DNA from: an uncultured Polaribacter sp.
Lineage (GTDB): Bacteria > Bacteroidota > Bacteroidia > Flavobacteriales > Flavobacteriaceae
NCBI RefSeq assembly: GCF_947496195.1
Contig: NZ_CANMBY010000001.1
Span: 620,001-684,000, forward strand
DNA: 64,000 nucleotides
Direction of reading: 5' to 3'
In this document: positions 29,441 to 38,805 of the stretch, one piece after another
Layout: each line of letters opens with the position of its first letter
Position numbering within the stretch: the first letter of the stretch is position 1
Made by a program: the position numbers and the translations under genes
Notes under the pieces: generated by a model
Told to the model about the DNA's origin: nothing
Seen by the model: the letters and a program-made list of their open reading frames with translations, nothing else
Database searches by the model: none

Positions 29441-30244
29441 ATGTCTGTAAAAGCAAAAAAACATTTAGGACAACATTTTTTAAAAGATGAAAATATAGCA
29501 AAAAAAATTGCAGATACTCTAACAGAAAATGGTTATAACAATGTTTTAGAAATAGGTCCTGGAATGGGTGTTTTAACCAAATACATTTTAAAAAAGAAAC
29601 CAAAAGTTACTGTTTTTGAAATAGATACTGAATCTGTAATTTATTTAAAAGAAGTTTTTCCTGTAGAGCAAATTAGTATTGATACCTCAGCAGAAAAGTT
29701 TCAAATTATTGAAGGCGATTTTTTAAAATGTAATCTAAAAGAGGTTTTTAACAACCAACAAGTTGCTATTATTGGTAACTTTCCATATAACATTTCTAGT
29801 CAAATCGTTTTTAAAGCTATTGAAAACAGGGGTCTTGTACCCGAATTTTCAGGGATGTTTCAAAAAGAAGTGGCAGAAAGAATCGCAGAAAAACCTGGTA
29901 GTAAAACTTACGGAATTTTATCTGTTTTAACACAAGCTTTTTTTGATACTGAATATTTGTTTACTGTGCCTCCTTCTGTTTTTAATCCACCTCCAAAAGT
30001 AGATTCTGGAGTTATAAGATGCATTAGAAAAGAAAACTTTACCTTACCTGTAGAAGAAAAATTATTTTTTAGAGTCGTAAAAACAGCTTTTAATCAAAGA
30101 AGAAAAATGTTGCGTTCTAGTTTAAAATCATTTAATCTTTCGCTTTCTTTAAAAGAAGACCCTATCTTTGCTAAAAGACCTGAGCAGCTATCTGTTTCAG
30201 ACTTTATTTTACTCACTCAAAAAATAACAGAAAATGGCAATTGA
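29441..30244 (+). CDS. rsmA: 16S rRNA dimethyladenosine transferase RsmA (KsgA)
   Basis: 267 residues. It dimethylates two adjacent adenosines in helix 45 of 16S rRNA late in 30S assembly. Visible motifs are [19 protein letters not shown] at the N-terminus, the SAM-binding [15 protein letters not shown], and the catalytic [11 protein letters not shown] (NxPY class). The C-terminal helical part contains [13 protein letters not shown]. Length is standard. Its end overlaps the mgtE start by 11 bp. Confidence 0.96.
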   Translation: MSVKAKKHLGQHFLKDENIAKKIADTLTENGYNNVLEIGPGMGVLTKYILKKKPKVTVFEIDTESVIYLKEVFPVEQISIDTSAEKFQIIEGDFLKCNLKEVFNNQQVAIIGNFPYNISSQIVFKAIENRGLVPEFSGMFQKEVAERIAEKPGSKTYGILSVLTQAFFDTEYLFTVPPSVFNPPPKVDSGVIRCIRKENFTLPVEEKLFFRVVKTAFNQRRKMLRSSLKSFNLSLSLKEDPIFAKRPEQLSVSDFILLTQKITENGN

Positions 30245-31583
30245 AGTTACTTCAGAGTTTTTAGAACAACTAAATGAGTACATAGCTCAAAACAAAGATG
30301 CAGCTATCAAAAAGCTTTTTGATGAAGTGCATTATGCAGATATTGCAGAAATTTTAGATGAGGTTAGTTTTGATGATGCCATTTATATAATAAAGCTTTT
30401 AAACAGCGAAAAAACTTCTGAAATCTTAACAGAATTAGATGAAGATATTCGTGAAAAAATCCTAGAAAATTTATCTGCTCAAGAAATTGCAGACGAAATT
30501 GGAGAAATGGACACTGATGATGCTGCTGATATTATTGGTGAACTTTCAGATGAGCGTCAAGAAAGAGTAATTAATGCTTTAGATGATGAAGAATTAGCTG
30601 CAGATATTAAAGAGCTTTTATCTTATCAAGACAATACTGCTGGTGCTTTAATGGCTAAAGAGTTAGTTAAAGTGTATGAAACTTGGACAGTCGCTGGCTG
30701 TATGAGAAGAATTAGAGGTCAAGCTAAAGACGTTACAAGAGTCCACTCAATTTATGTTGTAGACAAAGAAGATAAGTTAGTGGGTAGGTTGTCTTTAAAA
30801 GACTTAATTATTGCTAAATCAGATCAACAAATTGCAGATATTTTAAAAGACAATGTAGATGCTGTAAATGTTAACGAAGATGATGAAGAAGTTGCAAAAA
30901 TTATGGCTAAATACGATTTAGAAGCCATACCTGTTGTAGACGATAATAACGTATTATTAGGTAGAATTACTATTGATGATATTGTTGATGTTTTAAAAGA
31001 AGAAGCAGATAAAGATTACCAATTAGCAGCAGGTTTAACACAAGATGTAGATTCAGACGATAGTATAATACAATTAACTAAAGCACGATTACCTTGGTTG
31101 TTTTTAGGGTTAATTGGTGGTATAGGAGCTTTTATAATTATGGAAGGCTTTCAAGGAGTATTCGAAAAATATGCTTCTTTATTCTTTTTTACACCATTAA
31201 TTGCAGCAATGGCTGGTAATGTTGGTGTGCAATCATCTGCAATTATTGTACAGGGTTTAGCAAACAATGATGTAAAGGGTAGTATAAACAGCAGACTTCT
31301 TAAAGAAATGTTTTTAGCAGCTTTAAATGGGTTTATTTTAGCGCTATTTCTATTTTTATTTGTTTGGATTTATGAAGGTAGTATTAATACAGGTTTAGCA
31401 ATATCTGTTTCTTTAGTTGCTGTTATTATTGTGGCAGGTTTAATAGGTACATTTGTACCACTTTTTTTAAACAAAAGGGGTATAGACCCAGCAATAGCAA
31501 CAGGGCCTTTTATAACCACCTCTAATGATATTTTTGGGATCTTAATTTACTTTTTAATTGCGAAATTAATTTTGGGTATATAA
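30234..31583 (+). CDS. mgtE: Magnesium transporter MgtE
   Basis: 449 residues. The inner-membrane Mg2+ channel has three visible parts: an N-terminal acidic superhelical domain (about 10-130), two CBS domains (about 135-255, [20 protein letters not shown] and [20 protein letters not shown]), and five membrane helices (about 280-449). The helices carry [14 protein letters not shown] and [20 protein letters not shown], the conserved pore segments. CBS and N domains gate the channel by intracellular Mg2+. It overlaps rsmA and ends 15 bp from the convergent methyltransferase gene. Confidence 0.95.
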   Translation: MAIEVTSEFLEQLNEYIAQNKDAAIKKLFDEVHYADIAEILDEVSFDDAIYIIKLLNSEKTSEILTELDEDIREKILENLSAQEIADEIGEMDTDDAADIIGELSDERQERVINALDDEELAADIKELLSYQDNTAGALMAKELVKVYETWTVAGCMRRIRGQAKDVTRVHSIYVVDKEDKLVGRLSLKDLIIAKSDQQIADILKDNVDAVNVNEDDEEVAKIMAKYDLEAIPVVDDNNVLLGRITIDDIVDVLKEEADKDYQLAAGLTQDVDSDDSIIQLTKARLPWLFLGLIGGIGAFIIMEGFQGVFEKYASLFFFTPLIAAMAGNVGVQSSAIIVQGLANNDVKGSINSRLLKEMFLAALNGFILALFLFLFVWIYEGSINTGLAISVSLVAVIIVAGLIGTFVPLFLNKRGIDPAIATGPFITTSNDIFGILIYFLIAKLILGI

Positions 31584-31598
31584 AAATCGAATTTTAAT

Positions 31599-32129
31599 TT
31601 ATTGATATATTTTCTGAAATAAATCCCACAAAACAATACCAGTAGTTACAGAAATATTTAATGAGTGTTTGGTACCTAATTGAGGTATTTCTATACACAA
31701 ATCTGATGCGTTTACTACATCTTGCTGTACTCCTTTTACTTCATTACCCATTATAACTGCATACTTCTGGTTTTCTTTTGGATAAAATGTATTCAGTTTT
31801 GTGCTGTTCTCTGCTTGTTCAATAGCTAGCACTTTTATGTTTTCTAACTTTAGTTTATTAACTAATTCTAAAGTATCCTCTACATACTCCCAATCTACAG
31901 ATTCTGTTGCCCCTAAAGCAGTTTTATGAATTTCTTTATTGGGTGGAGTTGCAGTAATGCCACACAAATATATTTTTTCAATTAAAAATGCATCACTAGT
32001 TCTAAACACAGAGCCTACATTATTTAAACTTCTAATATTATCTAAAACCACAATAATGGGTGTTTTTTTTGTTTGTTTAAACTCTGTTACTGTAAGTCTA
32101 TTTAACTCGTTATTTTTAAGTTTCCTCAT
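31599..32129 (-). CDS. SpoU/TrmH family RNA 2'-O-methyltransferase
   Basis: 176 residues. The SPOUT-fold signature is clear: motif 1 LDNIRSLNNVGSVFRTSDAF, motif 2 VIMGNEVKGV, and motif 3 IEIPQLGTKHSLNISVTTGI, which form the trefoil knot that binds SAM. Family members methylate ribose 2'-OH in tRNA or rRNA; which nucleotide this one modifies cannot be told. There is no separate RNA-binding N-terminal domain. It lies between mgtE (convergent) and mutS (divergent). Confidence 0.9.
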   Translation of the reverse strand: MRKLKNNELNRLTVTEFKQTKKTPIIVVLDNIRSLNNVGSVFRTSDAFLIEKIYLCGITATPPNKEIHKTALGATESVDWEYVEDTLELVNKLKLENIKVLAIEQAENSTKLNTFYPKENQKYAVIMGNEVKGVQQDVVNASDLCIEIPQLGTKHSLNISVTTGIVLWDLFQKIYQ

Positions 32130-32217
32130 AGTTTGTGAATAAGTTCACAGTAAACTGCTACTATAAACTGCCTACTAATTTTTACCTTCGCAAAACTAAC
32201 TGAAATTTTTCTAAAAC

Positions 32218-34827
32218 TTGGCAAAATCAAAAGCTAAAAAGGTAACTCCTTTAATGAAACAATACAATGCTATCAAGGTTAAATATCCTGATGCTATGTT
32301 GTTATTTCGTGTTGGAGATTTCTACGAAACCTTTGGTGATGATGCTAAAAAAGCTGCTGAAGTTTTATCAATTACACTTACAAAAAGAGGTGCAGGTTCA
32401 GACTCAGAAACAGCTTTAGCTGGTTTTCCTCATCACTCTTTAAACACCTATTTACCAAAACTGGTAAAAGCAGGAATGCGTGTGGCAATTTGTGATCAAT
32501 TAGAAGATCCTAAAATGACGAAAACCATTGTAAAACGTGGAGTAACAGAATTAGTAACTCCAGGGGTTTCTTTAAATGACGAAGTTTTACAGAGTAAAAA
32601 AAACAACTTTTTAGCAGCAATCCACTTTGATAAAAAACAACTTGGAATTTCCTTTTTGGATGTTTCTACAGGTGAGTATCTAGTTGCTCAAGGAAATGCA
32701 GAATACATAGATAAATTACTACAAAATTTTGCACCAAGTGAAATCTTAGTACAAAAACAAAACAAGCAACAATTTTTAGAAGTTTTTGAAAATAGATATT
32801 ACTCTTTTTATTTAGATGATTGGGTTTTTCAAACTGAATATGCTAATGAAACTTTACAAAATCATTTTGAGGTAAAGAGTTTAAAAGGTTTTGGTATACA
32901 AGATTTAAAATTTGGGATAATTGCTGCTGGTGCTGTGTTGTATTATTTATCTGAAACACAACACAATCAATTAAAACACATCCAAAATATTAGCAGAATT
33001 GCTGAAGATAATTATGTTTGGATGGACAGATTTACAGTGCGTAATTTAGAATTATACAACCCAAACTCTGTAAATGCTGTTACTCTTTTAGATGTGATAG
33101 ATAAAACCATTTCACCTATGGGTGGTCGTTTGTTAAAGCGTTGGTTAGCATTACCTCTAAAAAATATAGCTTCAATTAAAAACAGGCACGAATTAGTAAA
33201 ACACTTTATAGATTCAGACTCACTTTCACAAACTGTAACCTATCAATTAAAACAGATTTCAGATTTAGAAAGACTTGTTTCAAAAGTAGCTACAGGTAAA
33301 GCAAATCCAAGAGAAATTGTATTGTTAAAAGATTCTTTAAAAGCAATTTTACCCATAAAAAAAGAGCTTGAAAAAAGTAAAAATAAAGCAGTTTCAGCAT
33401 TAGGAAATCAACTAAACTCTTGTACAGATTTAATTGAAAAAATTTCTCAAACCTTATTTGATGATGCTCCTGTTAACCTTAATAAAGGTAATGCTATCGC
33501 TAATAATGTTCATCAAGAATTAGATGATTTACGCGCAATTTCATCATCTGGAAAGCAGTTTTTAGATGCTATGTTAGCTCGTGAAACAGAGCGTACAGGA
33601 ATCAGTAGTTTAAAAATTGCCTTTAATAATGTTTTTGGGTATTACATAGAAGTTAGAAATACGCACAAAGATAAAGTACCATCAGAATGGATTAGAAAAC
33701 AAACTTTAGTTTCTGCTGAACGATATATTACAGAAGAACTTAAAGAATATGAAACTAAAATTTTAGGTGCTGAAGAAAAAATTCAAACATTAGAGCAACA
33801 GATTTTTAGCAAATTATTGCAATACATTATTCAGTTTGTAGATTTAATACAAAACAATGCTAAAACCATAGCAAAAATAGACTGTTTATTAGGTTTTTCT
33901 GTATTAGCTATTGATAATAATTACGTCCGTCCAATTATGGATGAAAGTACAGATTTAGACATCAAAAACGGGAGACATCCTGTTATCGAAAAACAATTAC
34001 CTATAGATCAAACCTATATTGCTAACGATGTTGTCCTTAACAGAAACCAACAACAAATTATCATGATTACTGGACCTAACATGTCTGGTAAATCTGCCAT
34101 TTTAAGACAGACTGCATTAATTGTTTTGCTTGCACAAATGGGAAGTTATGTACCTGCACAAAATGCAAAAATTGGCATCGTGGATAAAATTTTCACCAGA
34201 GTTGGTGCTAGTGATAATATTTCTATGGGTGAATCTACTTTTATGGTAGAAATGAATGAAACTGCATCTATCTTAAATAACATTTCTGAACGTAGTTTAG
34301 TATTGTTAGATGAAATTGGTAGAGGTACCTCTACTTATGATGGAATTTCAATTGCTTGGGCTATTTCAGAATTTTTACACGAGCATCCATCTAAAGCAAA
34401 AACATTATTTGCAACTCATTATCATGAGTTAAATGAAATGACAACAACTTTCGAAAGAATTAAAAACTTTAATGTCTCTGTAAAAGAGTTAGAAGATAAC
34501 ATCATTTTTCTACGTAAGCTCGTTTCTGGTGGCTCTAATCATAGTTTTGGTATTCATGTAGCTAAATTGGCTGGAATGCCAAATATGGTGATTCATAGAG
34601 CTAATAAAATTCTTAAAAAGCTTGAAGAAAACAATAAAAATGATGAGGTAAAAGAAGCATTAAAACAAACTCAGAACGAAGATTTACAACTCAGTTTCTT
34701 TCAATTAGATGATCCTTTACTAGAAAATATTAGGGAGGAAATTTTAGCAACTAACATTGATACTTTAACGCCTATTGAAGCACTAATGAAGTTGAATGAA
34801 ATTAAAAGAATGTTACTAAAAAAATAA
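32218..34827 (+). CDS. mutS: DNA mismatch repair protein MutS
   Basis: 869 residues from a TTG start; TAA lies two codons upstream, so no earlier start exists, and the next in-frame ATG is codon 13. MutS recognises base mismatches and recruits MutL. The mismatch-reading F-x-E motif is GDFYETF (F35, E37). The ATPase has Walker A GPNMSGKS (619-626), Walker [17 protein letters not shown] and the conserved ATHYHEL histidine. The C-terminal helix-turn-helix part is present, and length is normal. A TACCTTCG element at 32183-32190 is one mismatch from the -7 consensus. Confidence 0.96.
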   Translation: MAKSKAKKVTPLMKQYNAIKVKYPDAMLLFRVGDFYETFGDDAKKAAEVLSITLTKRGAGSDSETALAGFPHHSLNTYLPKLVKAGMRVAICDQLEDPKMTKTIVKRGVTELVTPGVSLNDEVLQSKKNNFLAAIHFDKKQLGISFLDVSTGEYLVAQGNAEYIDKLLQNFAPSEILVQKQNKQQFLEVFENRYYSFYLDDWVFQTEYANETLQNHFEVKSLKGFGIQDLKFGIIAAGAVLYYLSETQHNQLKHIQNISRIAEDNYVWMDRFTVRNLELYNPNSVNAVTLLDVIDKTISPMGGRLLKRWLALPLKNIASIKNRHELVKHFIDSDSLSQTVTYQLKQISDLERLVSKVATGKANPREIVLLKDSLKAILPIKKELEKSKNKAVSALGNQLNSCTDLIEKISQTLFDDAPVNLNKGNAIANNVHQELDDLRAISSSGKQFLDAMLARETERTGISSLKIAFNNVFGYYIEVRNTHKDKVPSEWIRKQTLVSAERYITEELKEYETKILGAEEKIQTLEQQIFSKLLQYIIQFVDLIQNNAKTIAKIDCLLGFSVLAIDNNYVRPIMDESTDLDIKNGRHPVIEKQLPIDQTYIANDVVLNRNQQQIIMITGPNMSGKSAILRQTALIVLLAQMGSYVPAQNAKIGIVDKIFTRVGASDNISMGESTFMVEMNETASILNNISERSLVLLDEIGRGTSTYDGISIAWAISEFLHEHPSKAKTLFATHYHELNEMTTTFERIKNFNVSVKELEDNIIFLRKLVSGGSNHSFGIHVAKLAGMPNMVIHRANKILKKLEENNKNDEVKEALKQTQNEDLQLSFFQLDDPLLENIREEILATNIDTLTPIEALMKLNEIKRMLLKK

Positions 34828-34832
34828 ATATT

Positions 34833-34949
34833 CTATTTTACTTTCTTGAACAACTTAAATATTAACACAACTATAGCTATAACAAACAATAAAGAAATTG
34901 TTTGAATTAAAATTAAATTCCAGCTAAAGTCGTTTAAAATTGTTTCCAT
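34833..34949 (-). CDS. 38-residue single-pass membrane protein
   Basis: ATG at 34949-34947, TAG at 34835-34833. One hydrophobic helix (about residues 12-31, LILIQTISLLFVIAIVVLIF) is followed by a basic tail KLFKKVK, so the C-terminus should face the cytosol. It starts 6 bp after the stop of the next upstream membrane-protein gene on the same strand, so the two form a mini-operon. No family is recognised. Confidence 0.5.
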   Translation of the reverse strand: METILNDFSWNLILIQTISLLFVIAIVVLIFKLFKKVK

Positions 34950-34955
34950 AAATTA

Positions 34956-35186
34956 TTAGTGTTTATAAATATCTTTTCTTTTAAATCTAAAAATTATAAA
35001 TGGTGTTATCATAGAAACAAACATTAAAACATCAAAAACAATTTTATTTGGTAGAAAATAATTAACAACCAAATAGATAGAACATAAAGAAAAAACAGCT
35101 TTATATTTTAGTTTAAAAGGAGAGAATATTATTAAAAGAAATAATAAAAGCCCAATTATTGTATATAACTCCTTAATGGTAAGCAT
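34956..35186 (-). CDS. Small membrane protein of unknown function
   Basis: 76 residues with two to three hydrophobic segments (about 8-24, 28-45, 50-67) and a basic tail RFKRKDIYKH. No catalytic or binding motif is visible. Its 5' side is the 600-bp gene-free region with inverted repeats at 35219-35463; those elements could sit in its leader or promoter region. Downstream is a 38-codon membrane gene. Confidence 0.55.
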   Translation of the reverse strand: MLTIKELYTIIGLLLFLLIIFSPFKLKYKAVFSLCSIYLVVNYFLPNKIVFDVLMFVSMITPFIIFRFKRKDIYKH

Positions 35187-35218
35187 ATAATAAAGGTAAA
35201 TAAAAGATTTTTAAATTT

Positions 35219-35266
35219 AAATAGCAGTGAAGTAAAAAACCCTAATTTTTCACTAAACTGCTATTT
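35219..35266. repeat. Inverted repeat AAATAGCAGT / ACTGCTATTT
   Basis: Ten-base perfect arms at 35219-35228 and 35257-35266 with 28 bp between them. It lies about 30 bp upstream of the 76-residue membrane protein gene (minus strand), where an operator or leader hairpin could act. Confidence 0.6.
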
Positions 35267-35399
35267 TAAAATTGCTTTATGTAATTACTCTATTTGGGGG
35301 ATTAATAATAAATTATACTTATAAGACAGTTACAATTTTAATTTTATTATTGTTGAGTAATTATATGGTAAAAATACTAGGTAAATACATACTAGTCAA

Positions 35400-35463
35400 T
35401 CCCTGTAAACAGGGAAATTTCTAACTCCCTGTTTACCATGAGTGTTATCCCTGAAAACAGGGA
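35400..35463. repeat. Cluster of TCCCTG inverted repeats (alternative hairpins)
   Basis: Within 64 bp there are TCCCTGTAAACAGGGA (35400-35415), TCCCTGTTTAC (35426-35436) and TCCCTGAAAACAGGGA (35448-35463). The first and last are self-complementary. In addition, GTAAACAGGGA (35405-35415) pairs perfectly with TCCCTGTTTAC, giving an 11-bp stem with a 10-nt loop that excludes the first hairpin. The rest of the gene-free region 35187-35801 shows only AT-rich sequence, the inverted repeat at 35219 and a terminator at 35710. Confidence 0.75.
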
Positions 35464-35709
35464 GCTACATAAAACTAACTATTTGATTATTAATTTGTTA
35501 AATAATTATTAATATTAGCAATTATTGTATTTTAATTTTTTAGGAAAAAAATTAAAACTTCTAATTATTGCTGATTAAGAGTTTTTATAATACAAAAAAC
35601 AAGTAATTCGTTTTAATTTATTATTCTCTAAAACATTGTATTTAAGTAGTAAGCTTTATGTTAAAGAGAAATAAGTTGTATTAGAAAGTTGCTTAAGTTA
35701 TAAAATAAA

Positions 35710-35744
35710 AAAAACCTAAAAGCATAGCATGCAAATAGGTTTTT
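35710..35744. terminator. Terminator of the exported-protein gene at 35802-36278
   Basis: Stem AAAAACCTA (35710-35718) and TAGGTTTTT (35736-35744) with a 17-nt loop containing GCATGC. A-rich on the left and T-rich on the right, it would work in both directions. It lies 58 bp past the minus-strand stop. Confidence 0.7.
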
Positions 35745-35801
35745 AAATTTTATTTTAGGGAAATAAAATCTAATCTCTTATTAAAAGAAATAATTTATAG
35801 T

Positions 35802-36278
35802 TTAAATAGATCTATTTAAATTTAATAAATTATTTGTTGATTTAATGTAACTGTTGTTGATGGTTTCAAATTTCTGAAGACTTTTAAGACTAAAATCAGA
35901 TTTAGTCTCAATAATTTCGTCTCCATTATCCATCTTTTTAGTAGATAAACTGTTCTCTAATAATTGAGTTCCTTTAAAATTTGGAACCATAATTATTTCA
36001 TCAGAAATTTTAGCAATACTACCAGTAGATTTTTCTAAAATAAATACTTTGGCTTCGATTGTGCTTGCACCTCTAACTTTTTCTACAAGTTCAGTTTCAA
36101 CAAAAAATGAATAATTAGAATTTGGCCTACAAGAAGTATTCTGCTCTAAAAGAACATTTAAAACATCTATAGTATTCAAATCTAAGTTTGAGTTTTCTGC
36201 GGTATTGGTTTTTGAAGTAAACGCAAAGATACCTAGAAGTAGCACCAAAAGTGCTGCTAGTTTTTTAAGGGGTTTCAT
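35802..36278 (-). CDS. Exported protein of unknown function
   Basis: 158 residues. A signal peptide (1-21, LAALLVLLLGIFAFTS) is followed by a soluble domain with no recognised family; TIEAKVFILEKSTGSIAKIS looks like a beta hairpin. A single Cys (CRPNSNYSF) follows the predicted mature start. It has its own promoter element (TACATTTG on the minus strand, 36312-36305) and a terminator. It is divergent from tatA over 241 AT-rich bp. Confidence 0.65.
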   Translation of the reverse strand: MKPLKKLAALLVLLLGIFAFTSKTNTAENSNLDLNTIDVLNVLLEQNTSCRPNSNYSFFVETELVEKVRGASTIEAKVFILEKSTGSIAKISDEIIMVPNFKGTQLLENSLSTKKMDNGDEIIETKSDFSLKSLQKFETINNSYIKSTNNLLNLNRSI

Positions 36279-36304
36279 ATTTAGGGGTTTAAATATTTAG
36301 ATTA

Positions 36305-36312
36305 CAAATGTA
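36305..36312 (-). promoter_or_regulatory. -7 promoter element (TACATTTG)
   Basis: On the minus strand the sequence reads TACATTTG, an exact TAnnTTTG match, 26 bp before the ATG at 36278. No TTG at the usual -33 distance is visible. Confidence 0.5.
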
Positions 36313-36484
36313 TATAAAAATTTAATTGGTTTTAAAAATATTTTAATAAAAAACGCAAAATTAATTTATAAATAAGTCAAAAAACAATATAACTTATTCA
36401 TTTATAGGTATTTATGTTTGTTTGTAAAAAACAAAAAAATTAATGAATTTTATTAAACAATACGCATATTTGAGATAAATTAGT

Positions 36485-36513
36485 TTGTTTTTGTACAATA
36501 ACTACTATCTTTG
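36485..36513 (+). promoter_or_regulatory. Promoter of tatA (TTG-N18-TATCTTTG)
   Basis: TTG at 36485-36487 and TATCTTTG at 36506-36513. The ATG of tatA follows after 6 bp, implying a very short or absent leader. Confidence 0.6.
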
Positions 36514-36519
36514 TAGACG

Positions 36520-36804
36520 ATGATAAATACTTTTTTTCTCTTTATTAGTGGTCAAGAAATATTCATAATAATGATTATTGTTGTGATGCTTTTTGGTGCA
36601 GATAAGATTCCTGAAATTGCTCGTGGTTTAGGAAAAGGCATACGTCAAGTAAAAGACGCAACTAATGATATTAAGAAAGAAATTAACGAAAGTGCAAAAA
36701 AACAAGGTTTAGATACAAACCTTACTAAAGATCTGAATAAAGAAATTAATGATGTAAAAAAAGACATTGATGATTTTACAGGTCCTATAAAAAGAAATAT
36801 GTAA
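36520..36804 (+). CDS. tatA: Twin-arginine translocase subunit TatA/TatE (first of two in the window)
   Basis: 94 residues. One N-terminal membrane helix (about 10-27) is followed by the conserved FGADKIPEIARGLGKGIRQVK amphipathic helix and an acidic/basic tail. TatA oligomers form the conduit through which folded proteins carrying twin-arginine signals cross the inner membrane. No tatC is nearby. A second, shorter TatA lies at 53698-53892. The convergent methyltransferase ends 3 bp away. Confidence 0.92.
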   Translation: MINTFFLFISGQEIFIIMIIVVMLFGADKIPEIARGLGKGIRQVKDATNDIKKEINESAKKQGLDTNLTKDLNKEINDVKKDIDDFTGPIKRNM

Positions 36805-36806
36805 TC

Positions 36807-37448
36807 TTATAGTACTCTACTAACTGTTAAACCATCTCTTATAGGTAACAAAACAGTTTCTACTCTTTTATCAATATTCAGTAACTTATTATACTCTAAT
36901 AAAACTTTGGTGTCTAGGTCTTTAGAGTTTAATGGTTCTACAACTTTTCCACTCCATAAAACATTATCAGATAAAATAATTCCTCCAGGTTTCATTTTAT
37001 CAATAATTAAATGAAAATAGTTAATGTAATTTGATTTGTCAGCATCAATAAAAACCAAATCAAATTGCTGATTTAAAGTTGGAATAATTTTGGTTGCATC
37101 ACCCACCATTTGTTGTATTTGACTTCTGTAACCAGATTTTTCGAAGTATTTGTTTTGTAAAGTTTCTAGCTCTTCGTTTTTATCAATAGTAATTATTTTT
37201 CCGTCTTTTGATAATCCTTCTGCAAAACAAAGTGTTGAATAACCTGTATATGTCCCTATTTCTAAAATGTTTTTGGGTCTTATTAACTTAGAAATCATAG
37301 ACAATACTCTACCTTGAAATGCACCACTTAGCATTCTTGGATTTAATACCTTTTGCCAAGTTTCTTTAGTTAGTTCTTGTAAAATTTTTGGTTCTTGTTG
37401 TGAGTGATTTACAACGTAATCGTCTATTTTTTCTGGTAAAAAATCCAT
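36807..37448 (-). CDS. SAM-dependent O-methyltransferase (class I, catechol/caffeoyl-CoA type)
   Basis: 213 residues. The SAM-binding motif LEIGTYTGYSTLCFAEGL and the metal-site region FIDADKSNYINYF followed by GGIILSDNVLWSGKV match the O-methyltransferase family PF01596, which methylates hydroxyl groups of small aromatic substrates with a divalent metal. The physiological substrate is unknown. It is last in a probable operon with the NTF2-like, sigma factor and anti-sigma genes (gaps of 12 and 5 bp to the two nearest). Confidence 0.9.
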   Translation of the reverse strand: MDFLPEKIDDYVVNHSQQEPKILQELTKETWQKVLNPRMLSGAFQGRVLSMISKLIRPKNILEIGTYTGYSTLCFAEGLSKDGKIITIDKNEELETLQNKYFEKSGYRSQIQQMVGDATKIIPTLNQQFDLVFIDADKSNYINYFHLIIDKMKPGGIILSDNVLWSGKVVEPLNSKDLDTKVLLEYNKLLNIDKRVETVLLPIRDGLTVSRVL

Positions 37449-37460
37449 TTAAAAAGGTAG

Positions 37461-37724
37461 CTATGCTTTAGAGTTTTCAAGCTTTTGTTTCAATGCAGCT
37501 TTATCAATATCAGATAAACATGGTTTTTCTTTCTGGCAATCTGTTGCTTTCATTCTAAACAAATCAGACATTTTATTGTTTTGTTTTGTATAAAGCCTAC
37601 AAATACCACATCTTAAAAAATGAATATTTAGTTGAATCTTTTCAAATAACGAAGCCTCATTATATTGACTTTTATCACAAATCATTGTGGCTTCATCACA
37701 TGTTATAAATAAAAACTTAAACAT
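37461..37724 (-). CDS. Putative soluble zinc-binding anti-sigma factor
   Basis: 87 residues. HFLRCGIC (H35, C39, C42) gives the HxxxCxxC pattern of zinc-binding anti-sigma (ZAS) domains, with a further Cys upstream (C9 or C16). The gene starts 5 bp after the stop of an ECF sigma gene, the usual arrangement for a sigma/anti-sigma pair. There is no membrane helix, so any signal would be sensed in the cytosol, for example by redox state of the zinc cysteines. Assignment rests on motif plus context. Confidence 0.65.
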   Translation of the reverse strand: MFKFLFITCDEATMICDKSQYNEASLFEKIQLNIHFLRCGICRLYTKQNNKMSDLFRMKATDCQKEKPCLSDIDKAALKQKLENSKA

Positions 37725-37729
37725 ATATT

Positions 37730-38296
37730 TTAACTATTAAACCAGTTATCTTCCATACATTTTCTTAACTGCGTTCTTGCTCTATGGATAATAACCCAAA
37801 GGTTTGACGCTGTAATATCTAACTCCTTACAAATTTCTTCTGTTTCGAATTCTTGAATGGTTTTCATTCTAAAAACCATTGCATATTTTTCAGGTAAATT
37901 GTCTATACAAGCTTCTAATTGATCTTTTAATTCTTCATTTTCAACGGCTTTTTCTGATGCATTGTCCCAGCTTTGAGGTACTCTTTCTTCTAACCAGTTT
38001 CCTTCTTGTTCGCCATCAACATAAAAGTTCATTCTTACTTCTGCTTGTCCTTTTTTAGAATTGATTTTTCTGTAATAATCTATTACTTTTCTTTTAAGAA
38101 TAGAAACTAACCAAGTTCTTTCTGTAGATTTCCCTTGAAAATTTTTAGCAGATTTTAATGCAGCTATAAAAGTATCTTGAACCAAGTCTTTTGCTAAATC
38201 ACTATCATTAACTCTAACAACAGCATAATTAAAGAGATAATCTGCGTAATTATCTATCCATTTATCTGGTTGTAAAGTTGGTTTTGTGTTAGCCAT
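37730..38296 (-). CDS. ECF-type RNA polymerase sigma factor
   Basis: 188 residues. Region 2 (about 12-75) includes DLVQDTFIAALKSAKNFQ and RTWLVSILKRKVIDYYRK; region 4 (about 130-183) includes CIDNLPEKYAMVFRMKTIQ and a helix-turn-helix NLWVIIHRARTQLRK. Such factors direct polymerase to a small stress or envelope regulon and are normally held by the anti-sigma factor encoded next, here the 87-residue protein 5 bp downstream. The target genes cannot be inferred. Confidence 0.93.
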   Translation of the reverse strand: MANTKPTLQPDKWIDNYADYLFNYAVVRVNDSDLAKDLVQDTFIAALKSAKNFQGKSTERTWLVSILKRKVIDYYRKINSKKGQAEVRMNFYVDGEQEGNWLEERVPQSWDNASEKAVENEELKDQLEACIDNLPEKYAMVFRMKTIQEFETEEICKELDITASNLWVIIHRARTQLRKCMEDNWFNS

Positions 38297-38325
38297 TTTA
38301 GCTTTAATAAAAAGCCAAATATAAC

Positions 38326-38805
38326 TTATTTTTTGTCTTTTAGCGCTTTACAATTATCTCTTCTTCTCATATCTACAATATAAATGATTTGCCATCTACC
38401 ATTATTGTTAAATAACTGAAAAGAATTAGCACCACAATGACTAAAGTTATCATTTAAATAGAATTCATAAGGAGTCCAAACAGATGCTAAATTACCATCA
38501 ATTTTAATGTCATAAGAAAGTAACTTTTCTAAATAAACATTTTCTGGTTTTTTGTTAGCAACACCTGTTAATAAAGCTTGTCTTGATTGAGTATTTAAGT
38601 TTTTTAATCCTTCTCTATTTGTAAAAGTAGTTTGAATTTTAATGTCTTTGTGTAAGGTAGATTTCATGATGGTACTATCTCCTTTATGTAAGCCTATAAA
38701 AAATGTTTCAATTACTTTTTTAACTTCTTGTTGCTCATTTTTTTCTTGAGCTGTTATTACTAAAGAACTAATTAATAATAGTAAAAAAGGTATAATTTTT
38801 TGCAT
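38326..38805 (-). CDS. Exported NTF2-like (putative lumazine-binding type) protein
   Basis: 159 residues with signal peptide (1-19, SLVITAQ). The mature part shows the cone-shaped NTF2/SnoaL fold pattern: EVKKVIETFFIGLHKGDSTI helix, LHKDIKIQTTF strand, then a C-terminal strand set with SVWTPYEFYLN and FNNNGRWQIIYIVDMRRR. Members bind small ligands or act as enzymes; nothing here indicates which. It sits 30 bp upstream of the sigma factor gene on the same strand and may be its first operon member. Confidence 0.8.
   Translation of the reverse strand: MQKIIPFLLLLISSLVITAQEKNEQQEVKKVIETFFIGLHKGDSTIMKSTLHKDIKIQTTFTNREGLKNLNTQSRQALLTGVANKKPENVYLEKLLSYDIKIDGNLASVWTPYEFYLNDNFSHCGANSFQLFNNNGRWQIIYIVDMRRRDNCKALKDKK

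Noticed and set aside
33580..33595. parS-like CTCGTGAAACAG in mutS
   Set aside because: The CACGTG core is broken and only one half-site remains.
35400..35463. CRISPR array
   Set aside because: Only three partial TCCCTG elements, in both orientations, with unequal short gaps and no cas genes.
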